64,000 nt of DNA from Streptomonospora nanhaiensis. GTDB lineage: Bacteria; Actinomycetota; Actinomycetes; Streptosporangiales; Streptosporangiaceae. The translations under genes were made by a program, and so were the position numbers. The stretch is from contig NZ_CP113264.1 of assembly GCF_026642255.1 (NCBI RefSeq), positions 7,130,001 to 7,194,000 of the forward strand. The letters are read 5' to 3'. How positions within the stretch are numbered: the first letter of the stretch is position 1; the number at the start of each line of letters is the position of its first letter. Under the pieces are notes generated by a model. The model worked only from the letters and a program-made list of their open reading frames with translations, was not told the DNA's origin and did no database searches. Below are positions 30,490-38,695 of the stretch, piece after piece.

Positions 30490-31134
30490 TCAGGCGTGTC
30501 CCATCTCCGGCTGGCTGTGGCCTATCGCGGGCCCGCCGTAGCCCATCCGGGGACGGCTCACACGCATGCCGAACCGCTCGTCGCCCGCCACGGGCCGGAC
30601 CTCGCGCATGCCGATCCGGTCCTCGTCCGCCCCGGGCCGCGCCTCACGCGCCCCCGGCCGGCCCTCATTCGCCACGGCGAGGCTCTCACGCATGCTGAGG
30701 CGGTCGCCGCCCGCCCCGGGGCGCTCGTCGTCCTCCCCGAGCCGGTCCTCGTCCGTCCCGGGCCGGTCGTCGCCCGGGTGGGCCTGGGCACCGCCCGGCC
30801 CCCCGTTCCTGCCGTTGGCCACGTTGCTGTGCTGGCCGACGCTGGACGGAAGCGTGTGGCGCGCCCTCCCCTTGTCGATGCCGAGGAAGCGGTTGAGGTG
30901 CCCCTTCTTGCCGACGACGAACCAGGCGACGGCGCCGAACAGCGGGAACCAGAGGATGAAGATGATCCACAGGAGCTTGCCGCCCCCCGTGGTGTCGCCG
31001 TGGGCCAGTGCGGAGATCACGGCGGCGATCACCAGCACCAGCAGGAACAGGCCGATGAGCAGGAAGACCAGCCCGGTGATCCCGCTCATCCAGGCGACGG
31101 CGGTGTCCGTGCTGTCAGCAAGGCTCGTGAACAT
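30490..31134 (-). CDS. PLDc_N-type membrane protein with a degenerate repeat tail
   Basis: A 214-residue protein. Two hydrophobic helices occur early (about 17-45, SGITGLVFLLIGLFLLVLVI, and 55-78, LLWIIFILWFPLFGAVAWF). The second, with IIFILWFPLFGAVAWFVVGK, is the pattern of the phospholipase-D N-terminal membrane anchor (PLDc_N), here without any catalytic domain. From about residue 110 the protein is polar and built of degenerate units such as RPGAREARPGADEDRIGMRE. Start ATG 31134 follows GGGGGAG closely; ATG 31149 is also in frame. On the minus strand TATGAT (31156-31161) is a good -10 candidate. Function unknown. Confidence 0.65.
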   Translation of the reverse strand: MFTSLADSTDTAVAWMSGITGLVFLLIGLFLLVLVIAAVISALAHGDTTGGGKLLWIIFILWFPLFGAVAWFVVGKKGHLNRFLGIDKGRARHTLPSSVGQHSNVANGRNGGPGGAQAHPGDDRPGTDEDRLGEDDERPGAGGDRLSMRESLAVANEGRPGAREARPGADEDRIGMREVRPVAGDERFGMRVSRPRMGYGGPAIGHSQPEMGHA

Positions 31135-31161
31135 GACTCCCCCAAGCATGACGTGATCATA

Positions 31162-31500
31162 TTGTCACGCAGAGTAGTCTTTTGGGGTGCCCACTCCCGT
31201 GCATTTCGTGGTTTTCGGGCGTTTCCCGGCCTTGGGGTCCCGGTTCCGATTCTTCGGACCGCGCGCGACCGGACCGAAGACTTTCGATTAGCGCCCCCTA
31301 CCAGGTCTTTTCACTGCTTTACTGGGAACCATGGGCGAGCTTCGGCGATCTTGCAGGTTCACTCCCCTCCTCCGAACCGGCGTCTGCACCGGAAACGGTG
31401 GCGGCACCGTCCCCCGCGACCACCAACTCGGGCGTACCGCCCCCATTTCGCGCAAGCACAGAGACACCCCGTCCACGGGAGGCCCCGCGTCCCGGGCCTC
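31162..31500. other. Intergenic region between divergent genes
   Basis: About 340 bases upstream of the UTRA-type GntR gene and behind the minus-strand promoter. It is lower in GC than its surroundings near 31160-31340. I see no gene, clear operator palindrome or RNA structure in it. Confidence 0.4.
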
Positions 31501-32250
31501 ATGACCGTGGTGAGGCAACCGCGCTACCTGTGGCTGGCCGAGCAGCTTCGCGAGCCGATCCTGCGCGGGGAGATGCCGCCCGGCACACGTCTCCCCTCCA
31601 GGACCCGGCTGGCGCGCTCCTACCGGGTCAGCGAGCAGATCTCCCGTACCGCGCTCCGACTCCTGGTGACCGAGGGCCTCGTCGAGGCCAGGCCCGGCTC
31701 CGGGTACTTCGTACGCACGGTCCCCGAGCTCTTCCGGCTGTGCCGGACGGACTCCTCCTCCGGCTCCGGCCTGGGCAAACTCCGACGTGAGGACATCGGC
31801 ACCGAGCAGGAGCCGTGCTCGGCCCCGCTGAGCTCGCGGCTCCGGCTGCGCGACGGGGAGCCCGTCTACCGCACCACCTCGCGCGGGCTGGCGTCGGAAC
31901 TGCCCATCACACTGCACCAGTCGTGGGAACCGGCGTCGCTCACCGCCGGGACCCTGCGCACACCCTTCGACGCGGCGCCCGACATCGGCCTGCTCGACCG
32001 GCTCAGCGCCGCGGGCCACCCGGTCGACCGCGTTGTCGAGGAGGTGGGCGTGCGCTCCCTGCGCGACTCCGAGGCCTCACTGCTCGGATCGGCCCCCGGC
32101 ATACCCGTGCTGGTGGTGGAGCGCACCCACTTCAGCGCCAACCGGCCCGTCGAGACCTCGGACCTCATCGGGACGGCCGAGCAGTGTCGACTCCTCTACA
32201 AACTGACACTGGCCCGGCCCCGCCGGCCCGGGGACCCGCGGCGCCGCTGA
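31501..32250 (+). CDS. GntR family regulator with UTRA domain
   Basis: A 249-residue regulator of the HutC subfamily. The winged helix (about 1-70) has YLWLAEQLREPILRGEMPPG, LPSRTRLARSYRVSEQ and RLLVTEGLVEARPGSGYFV. After a Ser/Gly-rich linker, the UTRA ligand domain (about 105-240) shows EPVYRTTSRGLASELPITL, LLDRLSAAGHPVDRVVEEV and IPVLVVERTHFSANRPVE. UTRA regulators sense small metabolites such as sugars or amines. No obvious target operon is adjacent, so the role is open. The start is uncertain: ATG 31501 lacks a near ribosome site, and GTGs at 31507 and 31510 are in frame. Confidence 0.85.
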   Translation: MTVVRQPRYLWLAEQLREPILRGEMPPGTRLPSRTRLARSYRVSEQISRTALRLLVTEGLVEARPGSGYFVRTVPELFRLCRTDSSSGSGLGKLRREDIGTEQEPCSAPLSSRLRLRDGEPVYRTTSRGLASELPITLHQSWEPASLTAGTLRTPFDAAPDIGLLDRLSAAGHPVDRVVEEVGVRSLRDSEASLLGSAPGIPVLVVERTHFSANRPVETSDLIGTAEQCRLLYKLTLARPRRPGDPRRR

Positions 32251-32305
32251 GGGGCGCACCGCCCCCGGCGCCCCGGCGCCCCGGCGCCGGCCCGGACACG
32301 ACGAA

Positions 32306-32349
32306 GGGCGGTGGCCGCTCCCCTCCGCGGAGGGGAGCGGCCACCGCCC
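32306..32349. terminator. Fully palindromic bidirectional terminator, GntR / asd
   Basis: A perfect 44-base palindrome (22-bp arms, GGGCGGTGGCCGCTCC at its left end) sits between two convergent genes, 14 bases after the asd stop on the minus strand. Confidence 0.85.
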
Positions 32350-32363
32350 CCGGATCGATGCCC

Positions 32364-33422
32364 CTAGGAGGTGAACTCCCGGGCGACGACCTCGGCGATC
32401 TGCGCGGTGTTCAGCGCGGCGCCCTTGCGCAGGTTGTCCCCGCACAGGAACAGCTCCAGCGCCTTCGGGTCGTCCAGCGACTGGCGGATCCGTCCCACCC
32501 AGGTCGGGTCGGTGCCCACCACGTCGGCCGGGGTCGGGAACTCGCCCCGGGCCGGGTCGTCCAGGACCGCGACGCCCTCGGCGGAACCGAGCAGCTCACG
32601 GGCGGCGTCGGCGGTCACCTCCCGCTCGAAGGTGGCGTGCACGACCAGCGAGTGGGTGGTGATCACGGGGACGCGCACGCAGGTCGCGGAGACCCGGAGG
32701 TCCTGGAGACCCAGGATCTTGCGGGACTCGTTGCGGACCTTCAGCTCCTCCGAGGACCAGCCGCCGTCCTTGAGCGAACCGGCCCACGGCACGACGTTGT
32801 AGGCCAGGGGCGCCGGGAACGGGCCGAGCTCGCCGACGGCGGCGCGGACGTCGCCCGCCCTGTCGCCGAGGCCGCGGTCGGCGCCTGCCTTCGCCATCTG
32901 GTCGCGCAGGGTGTCGATGCCCTCCTGGCCCGCACCGGAGGCGGCCTGGTAGGAGGACACGACCAGGCTGGAGACCTGGTAGGCGCGGTGCAGCGCGCCG
33001 ATGGCCACGATCATCGACAGCGTGGTGCAGTTGGGGTTGCTGATGATGCCGCGCGGACGGTTGGCGACCTGGTCCGCGTTGACCTCGGGCACCACGAGCG
33101 GAACGTCGGGGTCCATCCGGAAAGCGCCGGAGTTGTCGACGGCGACCGCGCCGCGGGCGGCGGCGATCGGGGCCCACTCCTTGGAGACCTCGTCGGGGAC
33201 GTCGAACATGGCGACGTCGACGCCGTCGAAGACCTCGGGGGCCAGGGCCTGGACCACGACGTCCTCGCCGCGGACCCGCAGGACCTTGCCCGCGCTGCGC
33301 GGGGAGGCGACGAGGCGGATCTCGCCCCAGACGTTCTCGCGCTCGGACAGGATGCCGAGCATCACGGTGCCGACCGCTCCGGTGGCGCCGACGACGGCGA
33401 GGGTGGGAAGACGGTTGCTCAT
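32364..33422 (-). CDS. asd: Aspartate-semialdehyde dehydrogenase
   Basis: A 352-residue NADPH-dependent enzyme that reduces aspartyl phosphate to aspartate semialdehyde, the second step toward lysine, methionine, threonine and diaminopimelate. The N-terminal Rossmann motif is VVGATGAVG, the phosphate-contact strand is VASPRSAGK, and the catalytic cysteine is C132 in SNPNCTT. The C-terminal catalytic domain has RVPVITTHSLVVHATFER. The start overlaps the lysC stop by four bases (ATGA), giving the classic lysC-asd operon. The length is normal. Confidence 0.97.
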   Translation of the reverse strand: MSNRLPTLAVVGATGAVGTVMLGILSERENVWGEIRLVASPRSAGKVLRVRGEDVVVQALAPEVFDGVDVAMFDVPDEVSKEWAPIAAARGAVAVDNSGAFRMDPDVPLVVPEVNADQVANRPRGIISNPNCTTLSMIVAIGALHRAYQVSSLVVSSYQAASGAGQEGIDTLRDQMAKAGADRGLGDRAGDVRAAVGELGPFPAPLAYNVVPWAGSLKDGGWSSEELKVRNESRKILGLQDLRVSATCVRVPVITTHSLVVHATFEREVTADAARELLGSAEGVAVLDDPARGEFPTPADVVGTDPTWVGRIRQSLDDPKALELFLCGDNLRKGAALNTAQIAEVVAREFTS

Positions 33423-34690
33423 CGGCCGGTACCTCCGTAGACGACGGCCTCGACCTGGTCTGCGTCGAGCCGGAACTCACTGTGGGCCGCACGGACGGCC
33501 TCGTCGACCTGGTCCTCCTCGACGATGACCGAGATGCGGATCTCCGAGGTGGAGATCATCTCGACGTTGGTGCCGGAGGCGGCGATCGCGTCGAAGAAGC
33601 GCGCGGTCACGCCGGGGTAGGAGCGCATGCCCGCGCCGATCAGCGAGACCTTGCCGATCTTGTCGTCGTAGCGCAGCGACTCGAAGCCGACCTTCTCCTG
33701 GACCTTCTTCAGCGCGGCGACCGCCTCCTTCCCGAAGTCCTTGGGGACCGTGAAGGAGATGTCGGTGCGCGAGGTCGAGACCGCCGACACGTTCTGCACG
33801 ATCATGTCGATGTTGATCTCGGCGTCCGCCAGGGCCCGGAAGATCGTCGCGGCCTCACCGATCTTGTCGGGCACTCCGACGACGGTGATCTTGGCTTCGC
33901 TCCGGTCGTGGGAGACCCCGGAGATGATCGGCTGTTCCATGCCTTCGCTTTCCTCGACTTCCGGGACGACCCAGGTCCCCTGCTTCTGGCTGAAAGATGA
34001 ACGGACGTGCAGGGGCATGTTGTACTGGCGCGCGTACTCGACGCAGCGCAGGTGCAGGATCTTCGTCCCGCACGCAGCCATCTCCAGCATCTCCTCGTAG
34101 GAGATCTGGGGGATGCGCCGCGCGGACGGGACGATGCGCGGGTCGGCGGTGAACACACCGTCGACGTCGCTGTAGATCTCGCAGGCGTCGGCCTCCAGCG
34201 CGGCGGCGAGCGCCACCGCGGTGGTGTCCGAGCCGCCCCGGCCAAGGGTGGTGATGTCCTTGGTGTCCTGGGACACGCCCTGGAACCCGGCGACGATGCA
34301 GATCGCGCCCTCGTCCACGGCCTCCTTGATGCGGCCCGGGGTCACGTCGATGATCTTGGCGTTGCCGTGCAGCGACGTGGTGATGACACCGGCCTGGGAA
34401 CCGGTGAAGGACCGGGCCTCGAAGCCCAGGTTCTCGATGGCCATGGCGACCAGGGCCATCGACATGCGCTCGCCGGCGGTGAGCAGCATGTCGAGTTCGC
34501 GCGCGGGCGGCAGCGGGGACACCTGCTCGGCGAGGTCGATCAGCTCGTCGGTGGTGTCGCCCATGGCCGAGACCACGACGACGACGTCATATCCCGCTTT
34601 TTTCTGAGCCACGATCCGTTGGGCTACTCGCTTGATGGCTTCCGCGTCGGATACGGAAGACCCACCGTACTTCTGCACGATTAGGGCCAC
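33419..34690 (-). CDS. lysC: Aspartate kinase
   Basis: A 423-residue enzyme phosphorylating aspartate, the committed step of the aspartate family pathway. The kinase domain (1 to about 250) begins with the invariant KYGGSSV and contains TLGRGGSDTTAVALA and EIYSDVDGVFTADPR. Two ACT domains (about 265-340 and 345-420) give feedback control by lysine and threonine. The start is GTG 34690 with AGGAG about ten bases upstream. The in-frame ATG at 33940 (MEQPIISG) has a GAGGAAAG sequence before it and may start a separate regulatory subunit, as in Corynebacterium. It is coupled to asd. Confidence 0.96.
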   Translation of the reverse strand: MALIVQKYGGSSVSDAEAIKRVAQRIVAQKKAGYDVVVVVSAMGDTTDELIDLAEQVSPLPPARELDMLLTAGERMSMALVAMAIENLGFEARSFTGSQAGVITTSLHGNAKIIDVTPGRIKEAVDEGAICIVAGFQGVSQDTKDITTLGRGGSDTTAVALAAALEADACEIYSDVDGVFTADPRIVPSARRIPQISYEEMLEMAACGTKILHLRCVEYARQYNMPLHVRSSFSQKQGTWVVPEVEESEGMEQPIISGVSHDRSEAKITVVGVPDKIGEAATIFRALADAEINIDMIVQNVSAVSTSRTDISFTVPKDFGKEAVAALKKVQEKVGFESLRYDDKIGKVSLIGAGMRSYPGVTARFFDAIAASGTNVEMISTSEIRISVIVEEDQVDEAVRAAHSEFRLDADQVEAVVYGGTGR

Positions 34691-34871
34691 GATCGATTGC
34701 TCCTGAGGAGTTGGGATCAAGACAATGAAATGGAGTGTAGCCAGCGACGCCGTCGTCTACACCGTCCGACCTGGGACGGGAACGCTCGGAGTGCATGACG
34801 CACCAGCGCTCGGGCCTACCCGGTGAAACGGAGGTTACTCATATTTCGCCTGGATTACGGCGAAGTGTGAG

Positions 34872-35471
34872 CTAGAACTCGAGACTGCGGCGGCCCTCGA
34901 AGGCGCGGCCGAGGGTGACCTCGTCGGCGTACTCCAGGTCGCCGCCGACGGGCAGCCCGCTGGCCAGGCGCGTCACCTTCAGACCCATGGGTTTGACCAG
35001 CCGCGCCAGATAGGTCGCGGTGGCCTCCCCTTCCAGGTTGGGGTCCGTGGCGAGGATCAGCTCGGTGATCTGGCCGTCCGCCAGGCGGACCATCAGGTCC
35101 TTGATGCGCAGGTCGTCGGGGCCGACGCCCTCGATCGGGCTGATCGCGCCGCCCAGGACGTGGTAGCGGCCGCGGAACTCGCGGGTGCGCTCGATGGCGA
35201 CGACGTCCTTGGACTCCTCGACCACGCAGATGACGGCGGTGTCGCGCCGGGCGTCACGGCAGATACGGCACTGCTCCTCCTCCGCGACATTGCCGCAGAC
35301 GGAGCAGAAACGCACCTTCTCCTTGACCTCGACCAGCGCGTTGACCAGGCGCTTGACGTCCGCGTGCTCGGCGGACAGCAGGTGGAAGGCGATTCGCTGC
35401 GCGCTTTTCGGACCGACGCCGGGCAGTCGCCCCAGCTCGTCGATCAGATTCTGCACCGCGCCTTCGTACAT
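34872..35471 (-). CDS. recR: Recombination mediator RecR
   Basis: A 199-residue protein of normal length. Order: helix-hairpin-helix (LGRLPGVGPKSAQRIAFHLL), a four-cysteine zinc finger (FCSVCGNVAEEEQCRICRD), a Toprim domain (ICVVEESKDVVAIERTREF, then YHVLGGAISP), and a C-terminal Walker-like segment. With RecO it loads RecA at gaps in DNA. It follows ybaB on the same strand with a gap of 124 bases. The ybaB-recR neighbourhood near dnaX is conserved across many bacteria. Confidence 0.97.
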   Translation of the reverse strand: MYEGAVQNLIDELGRLPGVGPKSAQRIAFHLLSAEHADVKRLVNALVEVKEKVRFCSVCGNVAEEEQCRICRDARRDTAVICVVEESKDVVAIERTREFRGRYHVLGGAISPIEGVGPDDLRIKDLMVRLADGQITELILATDPNLEGEATATYLARLVKPMGLKVTRLASGLPVGGDLEYADEVTLGRAFEGRRSLEF

Positions 35472-35595
35472 CGCCTACCCACCAGGTCGGACCGGATCGG
35501 CGGGGCGGTCCGTATCCCCTGACACCACCGTATCCGGCGCGACGACCTCTCGCGTACGCGCCGCGGAGGCCGCCCCGCCCGGCGGCCGCTCCGGG

Positions 35596-35958
35596 TCAGA
35601 AACCGGGGAGGCCGGGCATGCCCCCGGGCATCCCGCCGCCGCCGAGCCCCTGGGTGAGCGGGCCCATCTTCTCCTGCTGGAGCCTTTCCACCTGTGCCTC
35701 GGCGTCGCGGATGGCCGCCAGGACCAGGTCCGCGACGGTCTGCGCGCTCTCGTCCGCGTCGCTCGGGTCGATCGCGTCGGCGGAGACCGTGATGTCCTCC
35801 ACCTGGCCGCGGCCGCTCAGCCTGACCTTGACCAGGCCGCCGCCGGAGGTGCCCTCGACCTCGGCCTCGTCCAGGGCCTGCTGGGCCTCCACGAGCTGCT
35901 GCTGCATCTGCTGGGCCTGCTGGAGCAGGGCCTGCATGTCCATTCCGCCAGGGTTCAC
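35596..35958 (-). CDS. ybaB: YbaB/EbfC family nucleoid-associated protein
   Basis: A 120-residue DNA-binding protein. A Gln-rich coiled helix (ALLQQAQQMQQQLVEAQQAL) is followed by a beta segment (GGGLVKVRLSGRGQVEDITV), a second helix and a Gly-rich tail (GLGGGGMPGGMPGLPGF). YbaB dimers bind DNA as tweezers and influence nucleoid structure. GTG 35958 gives the actinobacterial start (NPGG-MDMQ) with GAGGAG seven bases upstream; ATG 35943 is the alternative. It sits between recR and a divergent methyltransferase gene, separated from dnaX by about 2.7 kb. Confidence 0.93.
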   Translation of the reverse strand: MNPGGMDMQALLQQAQQMQQQLVEAQQALDEAEVEGTSGGGLVKVRLSGRGQVEDITVSADAIDPSDADESAQTVADLVLAAIRDAEAQVERLQQEKMGPLTQGLGGGGMPGGMPGLPGF

Positions 35959-36241
35959 GGCCGTCTCCTCGCCGCACTCATGGTGCTGGGTCTCGCAGTT
36001 GTGTGGCTGTCGCTGTGAGACTAACCGGTCGTCAGGGAACATGCTGGACCGACCCGGGGCGGCCCGGCGGCCGGGCGGGGCGACGCGGAGTCGACTCTCC
36101 GGAAGGCGCCCCGACCCGTGGCCAGCGCGAAGAGTAGCGGTAATATCACTTTCGGTCGAAGAGATGTCCCGCGGGGCACGGCCGTCCCGGTGGAGCCCGC
36201 GGGCGCCGCCGGCATCACGACAGCCACGGGGGACTGAGGAC

Positions 36242-37417
36242 GTGTTGACCGCCAGTGAACGCCACTCGGCACTGATCGAGGCGATGATCGCGGACGGCAC
36301 CCTGACCGACGCCGCGCTGATCCACGCCTTCCGGTCGGTTCCGCGACACCGGTTCATCCCCGAGACCGGCGCGCTGACCGCGCGCGGCGGCGTGCTCGAC
36401 GCCACCAACGACCCGGAGCGCTGGCTGGCCGCCGTCTACGCCGACAACGCCATCGTCACCCAGGTGGACGAGTCCGGGATCCCCCGGGACCGCGAGGCGC
36501 CCGCGCCGCGCGAGCCCGAGCCGGCGGCCCCCGCGCCGGAAGCGGCCTCGGCCTCCTCCAGCGCGGCCCCCACGGTCCTCGCCCGCATGCTGGAGCTCGC
36601 CGGCCTCGCCGCCGGGAACACGGTGCTGGAGATCGGCACGGGGACCGGTTGGAACACCGCGCTGCTGGCCCACCGGCTGGGCGACGGAGCCGTCACCTCC
36701 GTGGAGATCGACCCCCGCCTGGCCGGGACCGCGCGCGGGGCCCTGCGCGCGGAGGGCCTCTCCCCCGCCGTCCACGTGGCCGACGGGTACGGGGGCCGCG
36801 TGGAGGGCGCCCCCTACGACAGGATCGTCTCCACCTGCGGCGTGCGGCGGCTCCCGCCCGCGTGGCTCGACCAGGTGCGGCCCGGCGGGCTGGTGGTGTG
36901 CCCGTGGGGGCTGCTGGAGGGGGCCGGGGTGCTCGCCCGGGTGGAGTGCCCGGGCGACGGGACCGCCCGGGCGAGCTTCCACGGCGGCGTGGGGTTCGTC
37001 CCGCTGCGCACGCCCGACCCGGCGGCCCCGCCCGCGCGCGACTCCGGGCAGCAGCCGGACGAGTACCGGCTCACGCAGACCGACCCCCTGGCTCCGCTCA
37101 TGGCCTTCACGACGGCGTTCGCCCTGTCGGTGATGGTGCCCGACTGGCGGGTGCGGCGGCGGTGGATCGGGACGGGATCGGGCGTGTGGGTGTGCGACCG
37201 GGAGGGCGGCTCGTGGGTGAGGGTCTACCCCTACGGAACGTCGTGGATGATCGAGCAGGGCGGCCCGAGGAGCATCTGGGACGAGTTCGAGGAGGCCCTG
37301 GCCCTGTGGGCCGAGCTGGGCAGCCCCGAACCGGACCGGTTCGGTCTGTCGGTGTCGGGCGACGGGGCGCACCGGGTGTGGCTGGACTCGGCGGACGGCC
37401 GCGCCTGGGACGCGTGA
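36242..37417 (+). CDS. Protein-L-isoaspartate O-methyltransferase-like protein
   Basis: A 391-residue SAM-dependent methyltransferase of the PCMT fold. The N-terminus has FRSVPRHRFIPE, the usual PCMT lead. An Ala/Pro/Glu-rich insert (about 85-110) follows. The SAM motif I is VLEIGTGTGWNTALLAHRL (128 onward), then VTSVEIDPRLAG and YDRIVSTCGVRRLPPAWLDQV. The last 150 residues form an extra C-terminal domain absent from the 210-residue repair enzymes. Such long forms in actinobacteria are often linked to peptide modification rather than repair; no peptide precursor is visible here. The start is GTG 36242 behind GGGGGACTGAGGAC. Confidence 0.8.
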   Translation: MLTASERHSALIEAMIADGTLTDAALIHAFRSVPRHRFIPETGALTARGGVLDATNDPERWLAAVYADNAIVTQVDESGIPRDREAPAPREPEPAAPAPEAASASSSAAPTVLARMLELAGLAAGNTVLEIGTGTGWNTALLAHRLGDGAVTSVEIDPRLAGTARGALRAEGLSPAVHVADGYGGRVEGAPYDRIVSTCGVRRLPPAWLDQVRPGGLVVCPWGLLEGAGVLARVECPGDGTARASFHGGVGFVPLRTPDPAAPPARDSGQQPDEYRLTQTDPLAPLMAFTTAFALSVMVPDWRVRRRWIGTGSGVWVCDREGGSWVRVYPYGTSWMIEQGGPRSIWDEFEEALALWAELGSPEPDRFGLSVSGDGAHRVWLDSADGRAWDA

Positions 37418-37498
37418 GGGCGTCCGGTCCTCACAGCGGCGTCCGGCCGGACGGGGGGCCTGGACCGCGCGGACGGGCACTGAGAGCGCGAACGCCGA

Positions 37499-37527
37499 CG
37501 GCCCCCGACCGTCTCCGGTGGGGGCCG
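37499..37527. terminator. Hairpin between methyltransferase and DUF6243 genes
   Basis: CGGCCCCC (37499) and GGGGGCCG (ending 37527) pair, with an ACC/GGT extension inside, between two convergent genes. Confidence 0.55.
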
Positions 37528-37538
37528 CCGCCGTGCGT

Positions 37539-37745
37539 TCACGCCGTTCCTTCGGTGTCCTCGGACTCCTCGGAACTCTCGGGCGCGTTCTTCTCTCGGA
37601 GCTTGCGCAGCAGTTCCTGCTTGCGCTCCTGGGCCTCGGCGCTGGGGCCGCCCTTGCCCCCGCCGGAGCCCCCGCGCATCGCGGAGCGGGAGACCGTGGT
37701 GCGCTGTCCGCCCATGCCGAGAAGGCCGTCACTGTTCTTGGACAT
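37539..37745 (-). CDS. DUF6243 family small protein
   Basis: A 68-residue basic-then-acidic protein. The pattern GLLGMGGQRTTVSRSAMRGG followed by a Gly-rich stretch and a charged helix (QERKQELLRKLREKN) matches the streptomycete DUF6243 family as I recall it. Function unknown. ATG 37745 has a near-ideal ribosome site (AAAGGAGGT). It is transcribed away from a TetR gene through a shared promoter that contains two related palindromes, so it is a likely target of that repressor. Confidence 0.75.
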   Translation of the reverse strand: MSKNSDGLLGMGGQRTTVSRSAMRGGSGGGKGGPSAEAQERKQELLRKLREKNAPESSEESEDTEGTA

Positions 37746-37766
37746 GCGGACCTCCTTTCGCTTGAA

Positions 37767-37834
37767 GCGAGACGTGACGTCTCGCCAGATGTGATCCTGC
37801 CTCTGTAGGGTATCGGTGTCAAGACGATACGTCT
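37767..37834. promoter_or_regulatory. Two related operators between DUF6243 and TetR
   Basis: GCGAGACG-TGA-CGTCTCGC (37767-37785) is a perfect dyad with 8-bp arms. AGACG-ATA-CGTCT (37822-37834) repeats its core with the same 3-base spacer. The centres are 52 bp apart, five helical turns, which would place bound repressors on the same DNA face. They sit in the divergent promoter region. Confidence 0.75.
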
Positions 37835-37855
37835 CGTCATTTTTGAGCGGTTAAC

Positions 37856-38494
37856 GTGGCAGGTATGGCTGAGAGCACCCCATTGGAAGACTCCCGGGCA
37901 CCCCGGCGCGGCCCGGACCCCCGCCGCCGCAGCGAACGGGCGCGACGCGCCGTCCTGCGCGCCGCGTCGGAACTGCTGGGCGAGGTCGGTTACACCAAGG
38001 TGACCGTCGAGGCGATCGCCGCGCGGGCCGGTGTGGGCAAGCAGACCATCTACCGCTGGTGGCCCTCCAAGGCCGCCGTGGTGTTCGACGTCTTCACCGC
38101 GCTGACCGGCGGCACGGCCGGCGAACCCCTGCCCGACACCGGCGACCTGGCCGCCGACCTGAGGACCGTGCTCCGCGCCATCGTCGACGAGTTCAACGAC
38201 CCCGAGATGGACCGGACCACCCGCGCGTTCACGACCGAGCTCCAGAACGACCCCGTGTTCGCAGAGGCCGTCAACGAGCGCCTGCTCCGGCCCAACACGG
38301 AGGCGTTCAAGGACCGGTTGCGCGCCGGGCGCGAAGCGGGCCAGCTCGCCCCCGGGGCCGACCTCGACATCGTCACCGAGCTGCTGACCGGACCGCTCCA
38401 CCACCGCTGGCTGATGCGCACCGGGCCGCTGACCCACGCGTACGCGGACGAGCTCGTGGAGACGGTCCTGGCCGCAGTGGGCCCCCGGGACTGA
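37856..38494 (+). CDS. TetR/AcrR family transcriptional regulator
   Basis: A 212-residue regulator. After a basic 20-residue lead the HTH domain (about 25-75) reads RRAVLRAASELLGEVGYTKV, VEAIAARAGVGKQTIYRWW and SKAAVVFDVF, a canonical TetR sequence. The C-terminal domain (about 90-210) resembles the TetR_C_16-like helical bundle with TTELQNDPVFAEAVNERLL. It probably binds the paired AGACG-N3-CGTCT operators just upstream and represses itself and the divergent DUF6243 gene. GTG 37856 is used; ATG 37865 is an alternative. Confidence 0.88.
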   Translation: MAGMAESTPLEDSRAPRRGPDPRRRSERARRAVLRAASELLGEVGYTKVTVEAIAARAGVGKQTIYRWWPSKAAVVFDVFTALTGGTAGEPLPDTGDLAADLRTVLRAIVDEFNDPEMDRTTRAFTTELQNDPVFAEAVNERLLRPNTEAFKDRLRAGREAGQLAPGADLDIVTELLTGPLHHRWLMRTGPLTHAYADELVETVLAAVGPRD

Positions 38495-38695
38495 CCGCGT
38501 CGGCCGGGGGCGGCGCCCCGGTGCCGGGCGCGGGCTCCAGGGCCGGCCGGGGCCTCCGCCGGGCACGCCGGCGCGGTGACCGAAACGGTGCTCCCGTCCC
38601 GCCCCCACCTCACACCGGCAACGCTTCCGGACGCTCCCGGGGAGCGCGCTCGGCGGGCGCCGCCCGCCGCCCGGCGGGGTGGGTGCCCGCCGCAC

